Shown here in pieces: positions 8,402 to 15,836 of a stretch of 64,000 nt of DNA. The position numbers were made by a program, and so were the translations under genes. Source of the stretch: Leptospiraceae bacterium (lineage in GTDB: Bacteria; Spirochaetota; Leptospiria; Leptospirales; Leptospiraceae); NCBI GenBank assembly GCA_024233835.1, contig JACKPC010000001.1:248001-312000 (forward strand). The letters are read 5' to 3'. Within the stretch, counting starts at the first letter, position 1, and the number at the start of each line of letters is the position of its first letter. Under the pieces are notes generated by a model. The model ran no database searches. It was not told where the DNA came from and worked only from the letters and a program-made list of their open reading frames with translations.

Positions 8402-9244
8402 ATGATGAATATTCCAATAAAAGTAAAAGAAAGAATACAATTAGGATTTAAGAAATTTCAAAGTGTAATCAAAAATGCAAAAGATAATGATGTAAATGAA
8501 TCAAATACAGTTGTAATAATTACAGATATGCTGAGTGATATTTTTGGCTATGATAAATATTTGGAAGTGACAACTGAGCTTGCTACAAAATCGGGAAATT
8601 ATTGTGATCTCGCAATTAAAATTGATAACAAAATTAAATTAATAATAGAAGTAAAAAGTATAGGAACCGAACTAAAGGATAATCACATTAAGCAAGCCGT
8701 AGATTACGGTGTAAATTTGGGAGTTGACTGGGTAGTTCTTACTAATGGAAATCATTGGTTGGTATATAAAGTAATATTTGCAAAACCAGTAGACAAAGAA
8801 TTAGTTTATGATTTTAAATTTTTAGAAATGAATTTAAAACAACAATCTGATATTGAGAGTTTATTCTATCTTTCAAAAGAAGGACTTGGTAAATCAACAT
8901 TAGAAGAATTTCACGCTCAGAGGCAGGCATTAAGTCGATATTTTATTAGCCAAATGATATTATCTAATGGAATATTAGAAAATCTAAGGAGAGAATTACG
9001 TAAAATAAGTCCAGGAATTAAGATAGAAATCAATGATATAAAGAATGTTATAACTGAAGAAATATTTAAAAGAGAAGTCACCGAAAATGAGAAAGCTGAA
9101 GAAGCAAAGAAATTAATCTTGAAAGTGTATAAAGATATAGACAGGCAAAAAGCTAAGGAGCAAAAAAAGAAAGGTATTGAACGTTCAGACTCAAATAATT
9201 CTTCGTTAGAAAATAATTCCAACGAGATAAATAATTTTGAATAA
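8402..9244 (+). CDS. Orphan HsdR-N-like PD-(D/E)XK protein
   Basis: Resembles the N-terminal nuclease domain of type I restriction subunits (HSDR_N_2 type) standing alone. The motif order fits: ITDMLSDIFGYDKYLEVTTEL, then YCDLAIKIDNKIKLIIEVKS with the catalytic Asp and Glu-x-Lys, then IKQAVDYGVNLGVDWVVLTNG..WLVYKV. There is no helicase domain. The C-terminal third is charged and helical (KAKEQKKKGIERS, then Asn/Ser rich). Start ATG at 8402 follows AGAGG. No HsdM or HsdS is nearby, so it is either a stand-alone defence nuclease or a remnant. Base composition is very AT-rich compared with the core genes of the window, a sign of transfer. Confidence 0.75.
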   Translation: MMNIPIKVKERIQLGFKKFQSVIKNAKDNDVNESNTVVIITDMLSDIFGYDKYLEVTTELATKSGNYCDLAIKIDNKIKLIIEVKSIGTELKDNHIKQAVDYGVNLGVDWVVLTNGNHWLVYKVIFAKPVDKELVYDFKFLEMNLKQQSDIESLFYLSKEGLGKSTLEEFHAQRQALSRYFISQMILSNGILENLRRELRKISPGIKIEINDIKNVITEEIFKREVTENEKAEEAKKLILKVYKDIDRQKAKEQKKKGIERSDSNNSSLENNSNEINNFE

Positions 9245-9285
9245 AGTTGTTTAGAAAATCGTTGATTCTTGATGTATGATGAGCT

Positions 9286-9379
9286 ATTGCACACTCTCTT
9301 GCCCGCTCAAACGGAAGATGCGAAACGCACTTCCGCTTTCAAAGGCAATGTCGTCTATGCTCGTGACGTTCTGTGTAAT
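9286..9379. repeat. Long imperfect hairpin between accessory genes
   Basis: Outer arms ATTGCACA (9286-9293) and TGTGTAAT (9372-9379), middle arms TTGCC/GGCAA (9299-9303, 9344-9348) and an inner stem CGGAAG..TGCG/CGCA..CTTCCG (9312-9335) nest into one hairpin of about 94 nt. It is GC-richer than both neighbours. It resembles an integron attC or REP-type fold, but the GTTRRRY/RYYYAAC boxes of attC are absent. Confidence 0.45.
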
Positions 9380-9407
9380 GCCATTTTGGCTATATAATCA
9401 AATATCC

Positions 9408-10496
9408 ATGAATTATACAATTAATCCAAAACTAATCAAAGATTTTAGAGAAAAAGTAAACGAGGACTTTGTTTTTGAAAAATATAAAAATGTAAATGGA
9501 AAAAACCATTGGAACATTATTTGTTCATGTATGGATTGGATAGATGTTGCTGTTTCATTTATTCAAGATTATGGCTCCGACACTAAAAATATTGATGTTT
9601 TGAGCATGGACACATATTCATATATCTCCTCAATCGATATAATACATGAGGCAGTGACACAATTACACCGGGTGTTTATTCCTAACCAATCGATTCCTTT
9701 CAAAGGAAAAAAATATATATTCAAAAATAACAATATATGTGGTAGCGACAATGAATATTTCAAAGAGATACGAGCTGCCTTCGGAGCTCACCCAGTAAAT
9801 ATAAAAAACAAACATGGGAAAAGGTATGCGAGTTGGCCTACCGATAGACTTTCCAAAAATGACGATGATTTTTCTTTACTTCTTTACAGTGAAGAAATTG
9901 AACAGAATGACATAGAATTTGGATTTAAATTCGATGAACTCAATCGATTTTTACAAGAACGATACGAATATTTAAATCATATTATAGTTGCTATAGACGA
10001 ACAGTATGAATTGCATAAAAAAAAATACAGCTTAACTATAGTTAAAGAAAGCCATGATATACAGACTCAACTTCAATTTTTAAAAGAAGAAAATATCAGC
10101 AGATTTAATAATGAGTATTACGATTTCGCAATAAATGTACTATTAAGAATTTTCAACCACAACATAATTGCAGAGAATCTCATTGAGAAAGAGGCCGAAT
10201 ACAAAAATAAACTACAGGAACTGATCAGGGAAATCATGAGCAACCTTCAAAATATGAATCTTGCAGATCTTGAATACGACAATATTCTTAACCCTGATTA
10301 CCCTTCGGCGATTAGCTATTCAGTTGGTAAAGTATTTGTTTGGCTTGATTCATCAAATGATCCGCTGATTGACTTTCATTTACAAGAGATAAATCAGTAT
10401 TCATCCGGGGAATATAATTTTGATAAGAATCAACCAATAGATGAATTATTTCTGAAGCTAAAATTGCTTCTGTATTATGAAAATTGTAAAATATAA
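9408..10496 (+). CDS. Accessory protein of unknown function, possible HEPN-like motif
   Basis: I do not recognise this 362-residue protein. The frame is open from 9276, but the first 44 codons run through the hairpin region; ATG 9408 begins normal AT-rich coding sequence (MNYTINPKLIKDF). No signal peptide or membrane helix is visible. The middle contains EIRAAFGAHPVN, an Arg-x5-His arrangement in a helical context that loosely resembles HEPN RNase motifs, and several long charged helices follow. The neighbours are an orphan nuclease and a DUF2281 gene, so a role in defence is plausible but unproven. No clear ribosome binding site precedes the start. Confidence 0.6.
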   Translation: MNYTINPKLIKDFREKVNEDFVFEKYKNVNGKNHWNIICSCMDWIDVAVSFIQDYGSDTKNIDVLSMDTYSYISSIDIIHEAVTQLHRVFIPNQSIPFKGKKYIFKNNNICGSDNEYFKEIRAAFGAHPVNIKNKHGKRYASWPTDRLSKNDDDFSLLLYSEEIEQNDIEFGFKFDELNRFLQERYEYLNHIIVAIDEQYELHKKKYSLTIVKESHDIQTQLQFLKEENISRFNNEYYDFAINVLLRIFNHNIIAENLIEKEAEYKNKLQELIREIMSNLQNMNLADLEYDNILNPDYPSAISYSVGKVFVWLDSSNDPLIDFHLQEINQYSSGEYNFDKNQPIDELFLKLKLLLYYENCKI

Positions 10497-10695
10497 ATGG
10501 CACTGCACATAACTGTCTTTTTCCCGCTGTGTCGGGCAGAGCCCTCCTTGACCTCGCCCTCTCCGCTTCGCTTCCGCCTCGTTCTTTCCTTAAGAGAGGG
10601 GATAGCTCAGTAGTAGAAGGACAGCAAGCGGATCGCGAAATTTTTCGATAGAATGTTGGCTTACAAGAGATGTCTAAAAAATAAAGGTGAAACTT
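10497..10695. other. Noncoding GC-richer spacer
   Basis: The segment is richer in G and C than its neighbours (CCCTCCTTGACCTCGCCC, CCGCTTCGCTTCCGCC). It holds a short stem CCCG-ctgtgt-CGGG at 10527-10540 and, near 10602-10620, GATAGCTCAGTAGTAGAA, which looks like a tRNA D-arm but has no matching T-arm or acceptor stem. No gene is seen. Confidence 0.4.
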
Positions 10696-10896
10696 ATGAC
10701 TGATTTATTATTAATTTCAAAGTTTCAGACAATGCCGGAAGAGCTAAAAAAAGAAGCTTTACATTATTTTGATTATCTGCTGATGAAGTACTATGAATCT
10801 ATAGAGAAAACTCCCCGCCCGGTATTTGGGAGTGCAAAAGGAAAATATGAACTTATGCCGGATTTTGATGAGCCACTGGAAGATTCTGGTGATTAG
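10696..10896 (+). CDS. DUF2281 family small protein
   Basis: A 66-residue protein with the full DUF2281 pattern: MTDLLLISKFQTMPEELKKEALHYFDYLL, then PVFGSAKGKYELMPDFDEPLED at the C-terminus. DUF2281 proteins are often encoded beside PIN-domain toxins and are thought to be antitoxin-like, but no PIN gene is present here. ATG 10696 is preceded by AAAGGTG at a good distance; the GTG at 10687 overlaps that site and is less likely. The AAA ATPase gene begins 35 nt downstream on the same strand, so the two may share a transcript. Confidence 0.8.
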   Translation: MTDLLLISKFQTMPEELKKEALHYFDYLLMKYYESIEKTPRPVFGSAKGKYELMPDFDEPLEDSGD

Positions 10897-10931
10897 AAAA
10901 TATACTGAATGATAAATAAAAAGGATTAACA

Positions 10932-11969
10932 ATGTTCAAAAGTATCAATATAAAAAACTTTCGTTCTTTTAAAGAACTAAAAGAAGACAGATTCACCAGA
11001 ATCAACTTGATTACCGGACGGAATAACTGTGGAAAAACATCCTTTTTAGAAGCTCTGCTTTTACTCGGCTCCGTAAATGAAATTGCTCTTTCGGTTGCTA
11101 TTGATAATTTTCGTGGATTGAAACATAAAAAGCCGGGAGATTTTAAGTTTCTTTTTCATGGATTAGAGTCAGTTAATCAAATTGAAATTTCCGGAAATAT
11201 GGAAAAGAATGTTCGCAAGTTAAGTATTTCTTTAGAAACGAAAGAAGAAGAGTATATTGATCCTACGAATATCAGCTCTACGATAAATCAGGAAGAAAAT
11301 GCTGTTTTAGTGTATAAAATAGAAGAAGGTAGTACATCTGAAAATGTAAAATTGCTTTCTGAAATCAAAAATAACAACCTTTCTTATCAAAAGCTTCCGA
11401 ATGGTAAAAAAACTTTTTCGGAGAAGTCACTTTATTTAAAATCCAGTCTACCTTTAAACTTTATCACTCAATTAGACGAATTGATTCGTACTAAAGAGGA
11501 AAAAATCATCATAGATGTGATTCAAAAAATCGACAAAGATGTAGTGGATATAAGCATCGGTGAGGGTAACACGGTATATGTGGATGTAAGTAAAAAACAT
11601 CTCTATCCGATAAACATTGTGGGAGACGGAGTGGAAAAAATCATCCAATACATAGCTGCCTTGAGTAATTTTAAAAATGGAACTGTATTAATCGACGAAA
11701 TAGAAAATGGCTTACATATAGATTCTGTCCAACACTTCTGGAAAGCTCTTGTGGAGTTAAGTCATAGAAACAATTTCCAAATTTTCGCAAGCACTCACAG
11801 TATAGATATAATGAAAGGTCTCGCAAATATTTCTACAGAAGAAAGCCCGATTGCAGAAGAGGAATTTTCATATTTCAACATGCGGAAATTAGAAAAAGAA
11901 ACAAAAATGTACCGCTATACAATGGATGAGCTAAGAAACTCTCTAGAAAATAATATCGAGGCTAGATAA
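10932..11969 (+). CDS. AAA_15 / OLD-type ATPase, first gene of a putative defence operon
   Basis: RecF/SMC-like ABC ATPase of the AAA_15 group. It starts MFKSINIKNFRSFKEL, has Walker A GRNNCGKTS (29-37), a signature-like helix after NIVGDGVEKIIQYIAAL (about 227-243), Walker B TVLIDEIENGLH (251-262, Glu256 presumed catalytic) and the switch histidine in FASTHSIDIM (His289). The 345-residue length is that of the ATPase half of OLD-family systems. The stop codon overlaps the ATG of the next gene (TAATG), so the TOPRIM-like partner is translationally coupled. This split layout resembles PARIS AriA/AriB and other ATPase-TOPRIM pairs; exact assignment needs structure comparison. Confidence 0.85.
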   Translation: MFKSINIKNFRSFKELKEDRFTRINLITGRNNCGKTSFLEALLLLGSVNEIALSVAIDNFRGLKHKKPGDFKFLFHGLESVNQIEISGNMEKNVRKLSISLETKEEEYIDPTNISSTINQEENAVLVYKIEEGSTSENVKLLSEIKNNNLSYQKLPNGKKTFSEKSLYLKSSLPLNFITQLDELIRTKEEKIIIDVIQKIDKDVVDISIGEGNTVYVDVSKKHLYPINIVGDGVEKIIQYIAALSNFKNGTVLIDEIENGLHIDSVQHFWKALVELSHRNNFQIFASTHSIDIMKGLANISTEESPIAEEEFSYFNMRKLEKETKMYRYTMDELRNSLENNIEAR

Positions 11970-12559
11970 TGAAAGTCTATGTAGAAGATAACTTGACTTA
12001 TTATTTCATCAAGGCTTTATGCGAGAAAATATCTCTATCCTTAACTTCCATAGATGTTATGGGAAATGACAGCTATGAAAAATTATTGCCTCAGTTTCAA
12101 AAAAATACAGACGAAGGATTATTATCTGTAATCATTTTGGACAGTGATAATGATACACACAAAGATAAAAAAGGATTTATAAATAAAAAAAGTGCTATAG
12201 AAGATTTTATCAAAGATAATAATCTGAAAATGAAATACTTCCTGATGCCCAACCACGGAGACGATGGAGCAATCGAAGACTTACTTCTAAGTATCATTAA
12301 TCCTGAATATGCAGAAGTTTTAAACTGCTTTGATAATTATGTTACCTGTCTCGAAAAATCAGAGAAGAAATATCAGTCTCCTATTATAAAGTCCAAATAT
12401 TTTGCCTATCTCGATGCTTTTCCGAAATCAAATAAGGAAGAGGAACGAATGAAAAAGGGAGATGTTTTTAGGGAAAGTTTAAAATATTGGAATATGGAAA
12501 GTAAGAATTTAGATCCTATGAAAGAGTTTTTGTTGCAATGTCCAGAAGCACTATTATGA
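11969..12559 (+). CDS. TOPRIM-like (DUF3226/DUF4276-type) nuclease partner
   Basis: A 196-residue protein with the acidic signature of TOPRIM folds: KVYVED at the N-terminus (Glu6), LLSVIILDSDND (Asp58, Asp60, Asp62) and, near residues 94-106, MPNHGDDGAIEDLL. This pattern is shared with DUF3226 and DUF4276 proteins, which are commonly encoded next to AAA_15 ATPases. Function as a metal-dependent nuclease is inferred from the family. The gene starts inside the ATPase stop codon and its own stop (TGA) overlaps the ATG of the restriction enzyme gene, so three genes are coupled in sequence. Confidence 0.75.
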   Translation: MKVYVEDNLTYYFIKALCEKISLSLTSIDVMGNDSYEKLLPQFQKNTDEGLLSVIILDSDNDTHKDKKGFINKKSAIEDFIKDNNLKMKYFLMPNHGDDGAIEDLLLSIINPEYAEVLNCFDNYVTCLEKSEKKYQSPIIKSKYFAYLDAFPKSNKEEERMKKGDVFRESLKYWNMESKNLDPMKEFLLQCPEALL

Positions 12560-13164
12560 AAAATAAACTTAAAATAAAAACTACAGAGTTAATAAAGGTA
12601 ATTCAAACCAATCAGGCTGAATTTCCCAAATATACAACCCAGCTTATCAATTTAGCCAACCAAAATGCACAGGGAACAAGACCGAAAATAGTCGGGCAAA
12701 TGTCTGAATTGATACAGGAATTTGATGGAGACAATTTTGATGACTGGGAAAACTGGTATATAGATAAATATCCAAAGGCAATCGAAAATGCAACCGATAG
12801 AATTTTTGAAATGATAACTAATCTAAAAGAAGCGATTCAGCATGTGGACAGAGATTTGGTTGAAAAATGGGTACATGACCTTGTAGTTGTAAAAACTTTC
12901 ATTGGCTTAAAATTCCAAAAAATACTGCTACAGAAAATAGCAGAAAAATATGAGGTAGAGTATAAGGCCTCTACTCCACAAGAAGAATCAAAAGGAATCG
13001 ATGGTTATATAGGAAAAATTCCTGTATCTATAAAACCGGATACATATAAAATAAAAAATCAACTGAATGAAAAAATTGAGGTCCCGATTATCTATTATAC
13101 AAAAGTCAAAGATGGAATTTCTGTTGATTTAGAAGAATTAAATAATAGGATTGCGAATGGATGA
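12556..13164 (+). CDS. MjaI-family restriction endonuclease
   Basis: Strong match to the RE_MjaI pattern: INLANQNAQGTRPKIVGQMSELIQEF (31-56), the helix VEKWVHDLVVVKTFIGLKFQ, and the catalytic region TPQEESKGIDGYIGKIPVSIKP with Glu143/144, Asp149 and Lys160. MjaI recognises CTAG; the same target is likely but not certain here. ATG 12556 forms an ATGA overlap with the previous gene and is preferred over 12538, which lies deep inside it. At 202 residues it is complete. A convergent methyltransferase two genes away is the expected modification partner. Confidence 0.88.
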   Translation: MKNKLKIKTTELIKVIQTNQAEFPKYTTQLINLANQNAQGTRPKIVGQMSELIQEFDGDNFDDWENWYIDKYPKAIENATDRIFEMITNLKEAIQHVDRDLVEKWVHDLVVVKTFIGLKFQKILLQKIAEKYEVEYKASTPQEESKGIDGYIGKIPVSIKPDTYKIKNQLNEKIEVPIIYYTKVKDGISVDLEELNNRIANG

Positions 13165-13933
13165 ATTTATTAACCGTTTAGATACTGATTTTTTCCGTAA
13201 TACAAACAGAGCATGGAATGATTTAATGCTGAATGACCCATGGAGTGTTGGATATGTGTCTTCCCTAATAGAGTCTGAGCATTTCATTAAAAAAGAAGAT
13301 TGGGAAAGTTTTTATTATAATTCGGGAAAGAAAAGAAGTCAACTCTTATCCAATCATCCAAAAATAGAGTTGTTAAACGACATTTATATATTATTAAATA
13401 ATAAACAAGCTATCAATAATTTAGATTGGGATACAAAGAATCTAAATTATAATTATGGTAGAACTCAGAATGATTTTCAAAAGAAAGGAGAAATTCTTTA
13501 TAATGAATTGGTTAACCATTATGACTCTATCAATCTTGAAGATTGTATAGAAGCTGTTCGATTTAGGGTTATTTGTGAGACATGGAATGGAATAATTTTA
13601 AGAGAAAGAAAAACTATAGAAAATTTAAAAAAATTATTTCCAGATTTTAAATTTCAAAAAACGGAAGGTGCATTTGATTATAAATATGCTGTAGACTATT
13701 TAGTTTATGATAATGAGGAAACAACAAAACTTGGAATACAGATAAAGCCTCAGTCTTATCAAATAGGTAAAGGAAACTTTTTAAGAAATGCAAAAACTGC
13801 CAATCAAAAGAAGAATAACTTATTCATAAAAGATTATGATTGCAGTGTGGTCTATATTTATTCAAAAACAGATGGAAGTATCATCAACGGGGAGGTTATT
13901 GCGGAAATAGAAAAGATTTTAAAACAAAGTTAA
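13157..13933 (+). CDS. Second restriction-endonuclease-like protein, distant MjaI relative
   Basis: A 258-residue protein whose C-terminal core repeats the layout of the preceding MjaI enzyme: CETWNGIILRERKTIENL, then FDYKYAVDYLVY (Asp180) and LGIQIKPQSY (Lys197), matching the MjaI TFIGL, GIDGY and SIKPDTY segments in order. I infer a PD-(D/E)XK nuclease related to its neighbour. The N-terminal half (MDEFINRLDTDFFRNTNRAW) has no counterpart there. ATG 13157 overlaps the previous gene by 8 nt. It ends convergent with, and 15 nt into, the methyltransferase gene. It could be a heterodimer partner or an enzyme of separate specificity. Confidence 0.7.
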   Translation: MDEFINRLDTDFFRNTNRAWNDLMLNDPWSVGYVSSLIESEHFIKKEDWESFYYNSGKKRSQLLSNHPKIELLNDIYILLNNKQAINNLDWDTKNLNYNYGRTQNDFQKKGEILYNELVNHYDSINLEDCIEAVRFRVICETWNGIILRERKTIENLKKLFPDFKFQKTEGAFDYKYAVDYLVYDNEETTKLGIQIKPQSYQIGKGNFLRNAKTANQKKNNLFIKDYDCSVVYIYSKTDGSIINGEVIAEIEKILKQS

Positions 13934-15025
13934 TTCTTTCTCTTTTTTCTTTCCATTACCATTCGGGAAATTATAAGTAGGTGTATTTAATAATTCAGAA
14001 TACTTTACTTCAATATCATCATTATTTTGAATAGACTCCACCTCATTGATTATAAGTTCTTTTTCCTGAGATGTCATTACCGGAAAATTCATTTTATCAT
14101 TATGATGTTTTATTTCCTTACCGGACTCCAACCTATTCTTAACAAACTCTCTATGCTTCTCTATTCTTTTATGTAAGTATTCATTTAAAGAATTTTTATA
14201 GGAATCGGTATTCTCTAAAAATTCTTTTTTAAAATAAGGTTCTAATTCAATACCGATACTATTTCTTTCTGAAGCGATAGCAGCTAACGTTGTTGTTCCG
14301 GTTCCCCAAAAAGGATCTAACACTGTATCGCCTTTACACGAATACATATTAATCAATCTATAAACCAGTTCAAAAGGATAAGCAGCACTTCTGTTTCTCG
14401 TTTCCGTATTTTTAATGAGTTGTTTGGTACCTTTCACATCTTCCCATATATCGGAAAACCAAATATTTCGTTCTTCCCAAAAATAAGAACTTTCGCGACG
14501 AATATCTTTTTGTTTATTATTAAAATTCTTTTTGGTTCCTTTACGAAAAATTAAAATGTATTCATGTTCGAGGGTTACATAAGCACCGGCAGGAAGCATA
14601 CCGGAACCCATAAATTTATTAGGAGCGTTAGTTTGTTTTCTCCAGAGAATATTTGGTAGATTTTTAAAGTCAAGCTGTAAACACTTTTGAATAATTCTTG
14701 CATGGTTGGAAAACAATTGAAAATCACCATTAATGGTACGGGTAGCATCTCCAATATTTATAATTAAAAAGCCACCATCTTTAATGGAATGATACAAAGA
14801 TTCCCAAACTTTATCCATCTCCTGATTCATAAGTTCAAACGCCAATGAAGGATTTTGTTCCAATATCTTTTGAATATCGGTATTCATTTTAAAAAAAAGC
14901 TCATCCCACATCTGGATCATCGGATAAGGAGGTGAAGTTACAACCAGATCAATAGAATCAGGTTCAACTATTTCTGATAAGGATCTTGAGTCATGAATTA
15001 GTATTTTGTGATTGGAGGAAACCAT
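13919..15025 (-). CDS. Site-specific DNA methyltransferase (beta-class, likely m4C)
   Basis: Modification enzyme of the adjacent restriction genes. Motif IV is VVTSPPYPMIQMWDE near residues 28-42, and motif I follows late in the chain as DTVLDPFWGTGTTTLAA, so the order is that of the beta class, used by both m4C and m6A enzymes. The SPPY form is usual in m4C methyltransferases such as that paired with MjaI. ATG 15025 is preferred over the TTG at 15037, which lacks a better ribosome binding site. It is convergent to the nuclease operon with a 15-nt 3' overlap, so host protection is transcribed separately from the nucleases. Confidence 0.87.
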   Translation of the reverse strand: MVSSNHKILIHDSRSLSEIVEPDSIDLVVTSPPYPMIQMWDELFFKMNTDIQKILEQNPSLAFELMNQEMDKVWESLYHSIKDGGFLIINIGDATRTINGDFQLFSNHARIIQKCLQLDFKNLPNILWRKQTNAPNKFMGSGMLPAGAYVTLEHEYILIFRKGTKKNFNNKQKDIRRESSYFWEERNIWFSDIWEDVKGTKQLIKNTETRNRSAAYPFELVYRLINMYSCKGDTVLDPFWGTGTTTLAAIASERNSIGIELEPYFKKEFLENTDSYKNSLNEYLHKRIEKHREFVKNRLESGKEIKHHNDKMNFPVMTSQEKELIINEVESIQNNDDIEVKYSELLNTPTYNFPNGNGKKKEKELTLF

Positions 15026-15089
15026 AGGATATTCCAAGACCTTTATAAAAAAAGTGACATCATTTGAAAAGTAAAAGAAATTTTATCCC

Positions 15090-15263
15090 TCAAATCCCCT
15101 TAAAAAACTTCTCAAAACTCACTCGCATGCCCTTATAAAGCTTTTCTAAGGTCTCCACACGTGCAATAATAGCTGTTAATCTCCGCACCGGAAAGCTCCG
15201 AGAGCTTCTCCTGGGTCATCCCCTTTGCCTGTCGCAATTCATGGATTCTACCACCCACAACAG
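15090..15263 (-). pseudogene. Degraded XRE-type HTH gene
   Basis: On the minus strand one frame reads GRIHELRQAKGMTQEKLSEL followed by SGAEINS, and after a shift another frame reads IIARVETLEKLYKGMRVSFE and ends at a TGA at 15090. These are the two halves of a standard XRE domain (LRxAKGMTQEKLAELSG...IARVE...LEKLAKALGVS) with a frameshift and a loss of several residues between them. No start codon remains. Confidence 0.7.
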
Positions 15264-15265
15264 AA

Positions 15266-15836
15266 TTTATTTAAGCAGTATAATGTATCTCCCTTTCAAG
15301 AAACGGAAGAGGATATTTCTGCTTGGTTGGATAATTAATGAAATATTTAAAATAATTTATCCAATCATTGAATAACTACAATCTAATAATAGGGATGAAA
15401 ATATGAGTATTGGCCTTGCATCCTATATGTATGTAGGCTTTTCGATAATAGGAAGAATCATAAAACGGAAGTCGAAAAATCAATAAAGAAAAAATATGCG
15501 GATATCCTTATATCTCTTCTCTCTATTACGGGTAGTCTCTGGCAATTTATGAGTTCATAAGGAAGAAATTTTAAGAACAAAGCCAACATTCCCCCTGCTG
15601 TAAAGCATAAAAAAGACTCCAAAAACCACTTGCACTTATAGTTTTACCCGATGTGGAATACAGAGACTTCAGTCATTACAAAAGCCGTCCTTTCCTGTAC
15701 TCTTCCCACCCCCGCTATGAAGAGTTCAGTTTCTGTTTTTTTACAGTTCGAAATAAAAACAGCATAAAGAAAAAAGCTTTTTAAAAAGCTAAGGTCTGAT
15801 AAGAATGGATTCCGTCTAAGTACAGAGGTTAGGAAA
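15266..15836. other. Noncoding gap with gene remnants
   Basis: A plus-strand tail reads QQNLFKQYNVSPFQETEEDI and then SAWLDN before a stop near 15339; it looks like the 3' end of a lost gene. A 27-codon frame at 15403-15486 (MSIGLASYMYVGFSIIGRII...) follows GGGATGAAAAT and could be a small membrane peptide, but support is weak. The rest shows nothing clear. The minus-strand frame at 15644-15850 has no ribosome binding site or family features. Confidence 0.4.

Noticed and set aside
9241..9407. Integron attC site
   Set aside because: The fold is suggestive, but the GTTRRRY and RYYYAAC boxes are missing and no integrase is visible in the window.
10602..10665. tRNA-like stretch GATAGCTCAGTAGTAGAA
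   Set aside because: It looks like a D-arm, but no acceptor stem, anticodon arm or TTCGA T-loop follows.
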